Shown in pieces: positions 59,798-64,000 of a DNA stretch of 64,000 nucleotides. The stretch covers positions 2,006,928-2,070,927 of the forward strand of contig NC_090125.1 in the NCBI RefSeq assembly GCF_023973825.1, in the 5' to 3' direction. Position 1 is the first letter of the stretch, and each line of letters begins with the position of its first letter. The notes beneath the pieces were generated by a model that saw nothing but the letters and a program-made list of their open reading frames with translations, made no database searches and was not told the DNA's origin. The position numbers and the translations under genes are program-made. Source of the DNA: Plasmodium brasilianum (lineage: Eukaryota; Apicomplexa; Aconoidasida; Haemosporida; Plasmodiidae).

Positions 59798-61651
59798 TTA
59801 ATTCAGAAAGTCGAAAAAGACGGTGCAGGTACTGTTTATGTACTGCGAAACGGATGCAAAAGGAACAGAACTTTCCATATGGTTTGTTTCGCACTGCTTT
59901 TCATCATGATTGTTCATTTTATCATAAAGCAAACTTGTGATCATATCAACTTGGCAATTATTATTTGTATAAAATCGTCTCGTCCCTGATCCGGTCAAAA
60001 GGAGAGGATATTCTGGATGTACACTGACAGATATGATGGGGGAATATTTATTAATTAATTGTTTATGTATTATTTTGTTATTTATTATATCATATACGCT
60101 TATAAATCCGAATGTATCACCACATATTAGAAAATCTTTATATATGTCAAATAAATATTTCTGATTTGTTAAGGCAAATCTTTCAAATTTTTGTATATAC
60201 TCTTTGCTATATCTCATATCAAAAAGGTGTATATAGGAACAATTTCTGCTACCACTTATGATGTAAAATTCATTGAACCATTTAAGAGATGTTACCCCAT
60301 TAGAATTTTTTTTATTTTGAAATTTTAAAATATAATCATTTTTATGATCACAGTTATCTGCATATAAATATAAAGAGTCATTATAATCTCCTACAGCATA
60401 AATAGAATTTTTCCCATATCCTTCTTTTTTATATTCTATAGTTGATATAATTCCTTTTTGTCCCTTCCCCTTTCTTGTACTTAAAATTCTATTTTCTAAA
60501 GCTTCATTTGATTTATTAAAATCAAATACTTTTATCGATCTATTATTCGTTCCGCATAATAGCCAATTTTTTTCTGGATGAAAACATAAGGAATAACAAT
60601 TACATAATTCGAAATTTTCACTTAGTGTTTTAAAGGATAGTAAAACTGATCCATCAAAAGCACTATATATATATACTGGCCTATTTTTTGAGCTTACGGA
60701 AAAGAAACATGTATTACTATTATTCCATTCGAAGTGAGGATAAAATTTACAGTCATAAATATACTCACTTGATTGCATATTCATCCAACTATTGTTTCTC
60801 TTCAATTTTTCTAATTCATCCATATTACAATATTTTTCATATAGTGTACATAAGTTTGCACTATCTATCTTTTCATTATTAGCTAAAAATTCTAGCAGCA
60901 ATAAATCAGTTGCATACAACCTCAAATGATTGTTATTTGAAATGACATAATAGCAGCTTCCATCCCTGTTAAATTCACACTGCTTTAAAAATTCGTTTTT
61001 TCGTTTTCCCTTGTTCAATTTGGTACAAGCATGGTGTGATCTGTTGTTACTGCTGCTTGTGTTTTCATGACTATTGTTCTCTTTAGTAAGGTAATTGTGC
61101 GCCTTTTCGGACCTATGGTGTATTTTTGTATGGCTCTCCCTTGTTGCATACACCTTTTGATCCTTTTCTTCGTCGCCTTCCAGATTTATATGCTTGCTTT
61201 TTTCATATTGTTCACTTTTGTTCCTGTGCTTCTCATTTCTACAACATACATAATTGCTGCCCTTCTGATCTTTGCTGCTTTCATTTTCACTATTGCTAAA
61301 ATGAGCTGACGATGATGATGATGATGACGATGATGATGATGATGACGATGATGATGATGATGACGATGATGATGATGATGACGAAGATGACGACGAAGAT
61401 GAAGTGGATGAATCACCATCTATATAAAACAGTTCCCTTGATTTATTAAACTTTTCAATTTTTTCATAATTATAATTATATGAATCTATGTAAGGTATTT
61501 CGTGTATAATGTAAAATTTGTTCCTATTGAAATAAACTTTTCTTCCCTTCAAATTTTCCACTACTTCGTTCTTATTATTACTTATATGGGGTACGCCATT
61601 CTTACTTTCGCTCATAATCATATCTTTTTCGCTCCCGCTATATGAATGCAT
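59798..61651 (-). CDS. WRAP53/TCAB1-like WD-repeat protein
   Basis: Single exon, 617 residues. Residues about 80-115 are a Ser tract. The rest after about 215 is a WD40 propeller with the sequence logic of telomerase Cajal-body protein 1: FNRDGSCYYVISNNNHLRLY, WNNSNTCFFSVSSKNRPVYIYSAFDGSVL, CNCYSLCFHPEKNWLLCG, KGQKGIISTIEYK, SIYAVGDYNDSLYLY, LFDMRYSKEY, TNQKYLFDIYKDFLICGDTFGFISVYD, VHPEYPLLLTGSGTRRF. WRAP53 binds CAB-box small RNAs and telomerase RNA and guides them to Cajal bodies; Plasmodium has telomerase but no well-described Cajal bodies. The protein keeps the AFDG and GTR/GQR family landmarks. An upstream in-frame start is not evident. Confidence 0.85.
   Translation of the reverse strand: MHSYSGSEKDMIMSESKNGVPHISNNKNEVVENLKGRKVYFNRNKFYIIHEIPYIDSYNYNYEKIEKFNKSRELFYIDGDSSTSSSSSSSSSSSSSSSSSSSSSSSSSSSSSSSSAHFSNSENESSKDQKGSNYVCCRNEKHRNKSEQYEKSKHINLEGDEEKDQKVYATRESHTKIHHRSEKAHNYLTKENNSHENTSSSNNRSHHACTKLNKGKRKNEFLKQCEFNRDGSCYYVISNNNHLRLYATDLLLLEFLANNEKIDSANLCTLYEKYCNMDELEKLKRNNSWMNMQSSEYIYDCKFYPHFEWNNSNTCFFSVSSKNRPVYIYSAFDGSVLLSFKTLSENFELCNCYSLCFHPEKNWLLCGTNNRSIKVFDFNKSNEALENRILSTRKGKGQKGIISTIEYKKEGYGKNSIYAVGDYNDSLYLYADNCDHKNDYILKFQNKKNSNGVTSLKWFNEFYIISGSRNCSYIHLFDMRYSKEYIQKFERFALTNQKYLFDIYKDFLICGDTFGFISVYDIINNKIIHKQLINKYSPIISVSVHPEYPLLLTGSGTRRFYTNNNCQVDMITSLLYDKMNNHDEKQCETNHMESSVPFASVSQYINSTCTVFFDFLN
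61310..61391 (-). repeat. (TCATCG)n-type Ser-codon repeat
   Basis: Imperfect gat/gac trinucleotide repeat (plus-strand view) encoding the poly-Ser tract of the WRAP53-like protein. Confidence 0.9.
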
Positions 61652-62640
61652 TTTTCTATATCTCGGTCAGAGTTCTACGGAACCTTAAAATGTCTGACGA
61701 GCATATGTGTACGTATATAGATGGATAAATAGGGGTACAAGTATAAATACTGATCTTTCTATGTAAACTCTTGTCTGTTCATTTCCTTTTCATGAGCTCC
61801 TCTTCATTTTATTCTTCCTTAATCTATTTTAACTTACTCTATTTTGCCTTATCATATTTTTTTTTTTTTTTTTTTTTTGTAAATCAGGATAATCTCACTG
61901 ATATACTACGATGTTTTGAAAATATTTGTATCTACTAAGTTATAGTACAGTATAAAAACTTTCCCCATAATTATCACCCCTCATAAAAGAACAACAGAAC
62001 ATATATAGCGGCTGTTCTTTTTTTAAATCTTTTTTTATTTTACATGTCCAGGGTATTAAGCTTTACATACGTAAACACAAATTTACAGTTTCTTAATTGG
62101 CATACATTTTACAACGGAATACATAAAAAAAAAAAAAAAAAATTGATATTTTAAAAAGCTTACCTTTTCTATAAATTTAAAATAGTTTTGTTTCTCAACA
62201 AGTAGAATAAAAGTGCACTTGCTTCTCTCTTTTTCTCAACAAATTCTTTTTTACAAGTGAAGTGATGTATTATTATTTTATGTTTACCAAAAAAATGTAT
62301 TACTTTATAATTTTTATGCTTCAAAAAATAATTGAGTAAATATTTTTATTCGCTATATTTTATATAGTCGTAATGTTAAATTCTATGATTGGACATACAT
62401 ACAAAATAACGATGCAATGCATATATAATATACGTATTACTTAGCAATTTTTTTCTATCCTATTCAGAAAAAAGAAAAAAAAAGAATTGTAAAGCACGCC
62501 ATTTAAAAGGATTCTATTACCTGAAGTAGATAAACTGTTACTGTTATTTAAAATTAGCAAGATGAATTCTAACTTTTACAAAACTGTTAATTGCCTCTTC
62601 AAAAGTTTGGCATCATAATATAGTTTTGTAGCATAGGTAC

Positions 62641-62679
<39 letters not shown>

Positions 62680-63068
62680 CGCCAAAATATTGGGGTTTTT
62701 TGCATTTACGTGACAAGGACTTGCTTAAGGGCGCAAAATGAGCAAGTCTTTTCTGTAAGTGCGTAAATTAATTTTTGTAAGAAATTTAAAATGAAAGGTA
62801 AACACAAATAAACAAAAGAAGGAAAAGCGAATCGTTTAAGTTAATGGAATTTTCCCCTCTTTCGCTCTTCCTTTAATCAAAAAAAATTAAAAAAAATTTT
62901 TTTTTTTTTTTTTTTTTTTTTATGGTTTCCTTTTTGTTTGCCAATTCAGAATTTTTTAATAATTAGTAAGAATGAGTATAAACAGATTTCATAACTCTTA
63001 CAGTAAAAGCTATTTTTGAAAAATTTGAAAAGAAGGGAAAATGTGTATTACATTATCAATAACGCAAA
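61652..63068. promoter_or_regulatory. shared upstream region of WRAP53-like and MPG genes
   Basis: 1.4 kb between divergent starts. It holds T-runs at 61858-61878 and 62898-62922, an (AT)n run at 62643-62676 and a hairpin-forming element at 62718-62748 next to a potential mini-exon (MSKSF with donor gtaagt). Promoters of both genes must lie here; no confirmed exon. Confidence 0.45.
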
Positions 63069-64000
63069 ATGAGGGGGAAAAAAAAAAAAGGATCCGCCAT
63101 TGGTAATAATAATAATAGTAATAAAAATAATACTATAGTGGAGGAAGAAGATAAAGAAGAAGAGATAAGCGATTTGAAGCAAGAAAACTATGGGAAAACA
63201 GTGAGTATAAATAGCAAGAGGGTAATAAGAAAAACGAGTATGCATATTTTAGAAAAGAGAAAAAAATCTATTGATGATGTATGTAGGTTGGCATATGTAT
63301 ATGTATTACTAAAATATTTTTTTGATAATAATAGTAATACTAAAATTTTAAATGAAAAATTTTATCTTCAAGATAACATATTAAACATTACTGAATCTTT
63401 AATTGGTCAAATTTTATGGGTGTTTGATAAGAAAGAAAAAAAATTATATGGTTCGAGAATAGTAGAACTTGAATCGTACAATGGAGTAAATGATAAAGCA
63501 TCACATGCCTATAACAACAAAAGAACGAATAGAAACTTTTCCATGTTTGAACGAGGAGGCATTAGTTATGTCTACCTATGTTATGGGATACATAACTGCC
63601 TGAATATAGTTACAAATGTTGAAAACGTTCCTGATGCTATCTTAGTTAGATCTCTTGAACCACTGTATAGTATAGAAAATTGTATATTTAATAAATATCA
63701 GAATATTTATGAACATTTCTCTTTTTCAAAAAATATGTCAACAAGTTGTAAATTAAGTACAATGGAAACTAGCAGTAACGAAATTTTGAAAAAAGGGAGG
63801 GAAAAAGATATGAACACACTAAATGAAAAAAACTATTTAATGAATATTCAAAAATTGCAGGATATTTTTAAAATGGTAAATAAAAAAAAATTAGAAAAAT
63901 TATGTAGTGGTCCTGGATGTGTAACGAAGTGTTTAGGAATTACGAAACATGATGATAGGGAAAATTTTTACATCAACGAGTTTCATCATATGGAAAAAAA
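63069..64000 (+). CDS. MPG: DNA-3-methyladenine glycosylase (AAG/MPG family), 3' end beyond window
   Basis: Open from the ATG at 63069 to the window edge (about 310 codons, no stop), so the gene is incomplete here. The first 60 residues are a basic leader. The catalytic fold begins about residue 80. The hallmark block is present: IVELESYNGVNDKASHAYNNKRTNRNFSMF, with E135 at the general-base position and Y137 at the base-intercalating/stacking site (read in two pieces: IVELESYNG, then NDKASHAYNNKRTNR). It is followed by GGISYVYLCYGIHNCLNIVT and AILVRSLEP. After a parasite-specific Lys/Asn insert comes the conserved CSGPGCVTKCLGIT. The enzyme removes alkylated and deaminated purines in base-excision repair. 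The insert of roughly 75 residues before the CSGPG block is longer than in human MPG. Confidence 0.93.
   Translation, partial: MRGKKKKGSAIGNNNNSNKNNTIVEEEDKEEEISDLKQENYGKTVSINSKRVIRKTSMHILEKRKKSIDDVCRLAYVYVLLKYFFDNNSNTKILNEKFYLQDNILNITESLIGQILWVFDKKEKKLYGSRIVELESYNGVNDKASHAYNNKRTNRNFSMFERGGISYVYLCYGIHNCLNIVTNVENVPDAILVRSLEPLYSIENCIFNKYQNIYEHFSFSKNMSTSCKLSTMETSSNEILKKGREKDMNTLNEKNYLMNIQKLQDIFKMVNKKKLEKLCSGPGCVTKCLGITKHDDRENFYINEFHHMEK

Overview
The window is nuclear DNA of a malaria parasite (genus Plasmodium). It is extremely AT-rich, with long (AT)n and poly(dA:dT) tracts between genes. Proteins carry long Asn, Lys and Glu tracts, exons are short with GTAAG/GTATA-type donors, and two plastid (apicoplast) proteins have N-terminal targeting extensions. 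DXR and the MORC-like kelch/ATPase gene both lie on chromosome 14 of P. falciparum, so this is probably the syntenic segment. The species cannot be fixed from sequence alone; a non-falciparum parasite such as the P. malariae/P. ovale group is my guess.

Layout. 0-8.5 kb: a 15-bp minisatellite, then a run of small minus-strand genes. These include a clear LRRC51-type leucine-rich repeat protein (3.96-5.04 kb), a clear Tls1/C9orf78-family splicing factor (5.80-6.42 kb) and several tentative spliced small genes. 8.5-13.5 kb: non-coding. 13.5-23.1 kb: the 3201-residue MORC homologue on the plus strand. 25.5-33.4 kb (minus): a ten-exon WD-repeat plus coiled-coil axonemal protein of the CFAP43/CFAP44 type. 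35.0-40.5 kb (minus): a TBC plus TLDc protein. Both large minus-strand genes have the reading frame broken at a poly-A run. 41-47.9 kb: looks empty, but holds one well-supported twin-CX9C (CHCH) protein gene and one probable CHCH-like gene, both split into very short exons. 47.9-51.3 kb (plus): a Lys-rich protein of unknown function. 52.2-53.8 kb (minus): KIN17. 55.1-56.0 kb (plus): apicoplast ribosomal protein L22. 56.5-58.1 kb (minus): DXR. 59.8-61.7 kb (minus): a WRAP53/TCAB1-like WD protein. 63.07 kb to the end (plus): an incomplete DNA-3-methyladenine glycosylase.

Functional themes. Chromatin and nucleic-acid maintenance: MORC, KIN17, MPG-type glycosylase, WRAP53-like, Tls1-like. Axoneme of the male gamete: CFAP43/44-like, and possibly the LRRC51-like protein. 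Apicoplast: L22 and DXR, lying tail to tail. Mitochondrial intermembrane space: the CX9C proteins. There is no operon logic; genes are monocistronic, and the divergent pairs KIN17/L22 and WRAP53/MPG each share an upstream region.

No mobile element, rRNA, confident tRNA or CRISPR array was seen. The most useful observations are the two homopolymer frame breaks, the split and atypical MORC ATPase, and the set of micro-exon genes in stretches that look non-coding.
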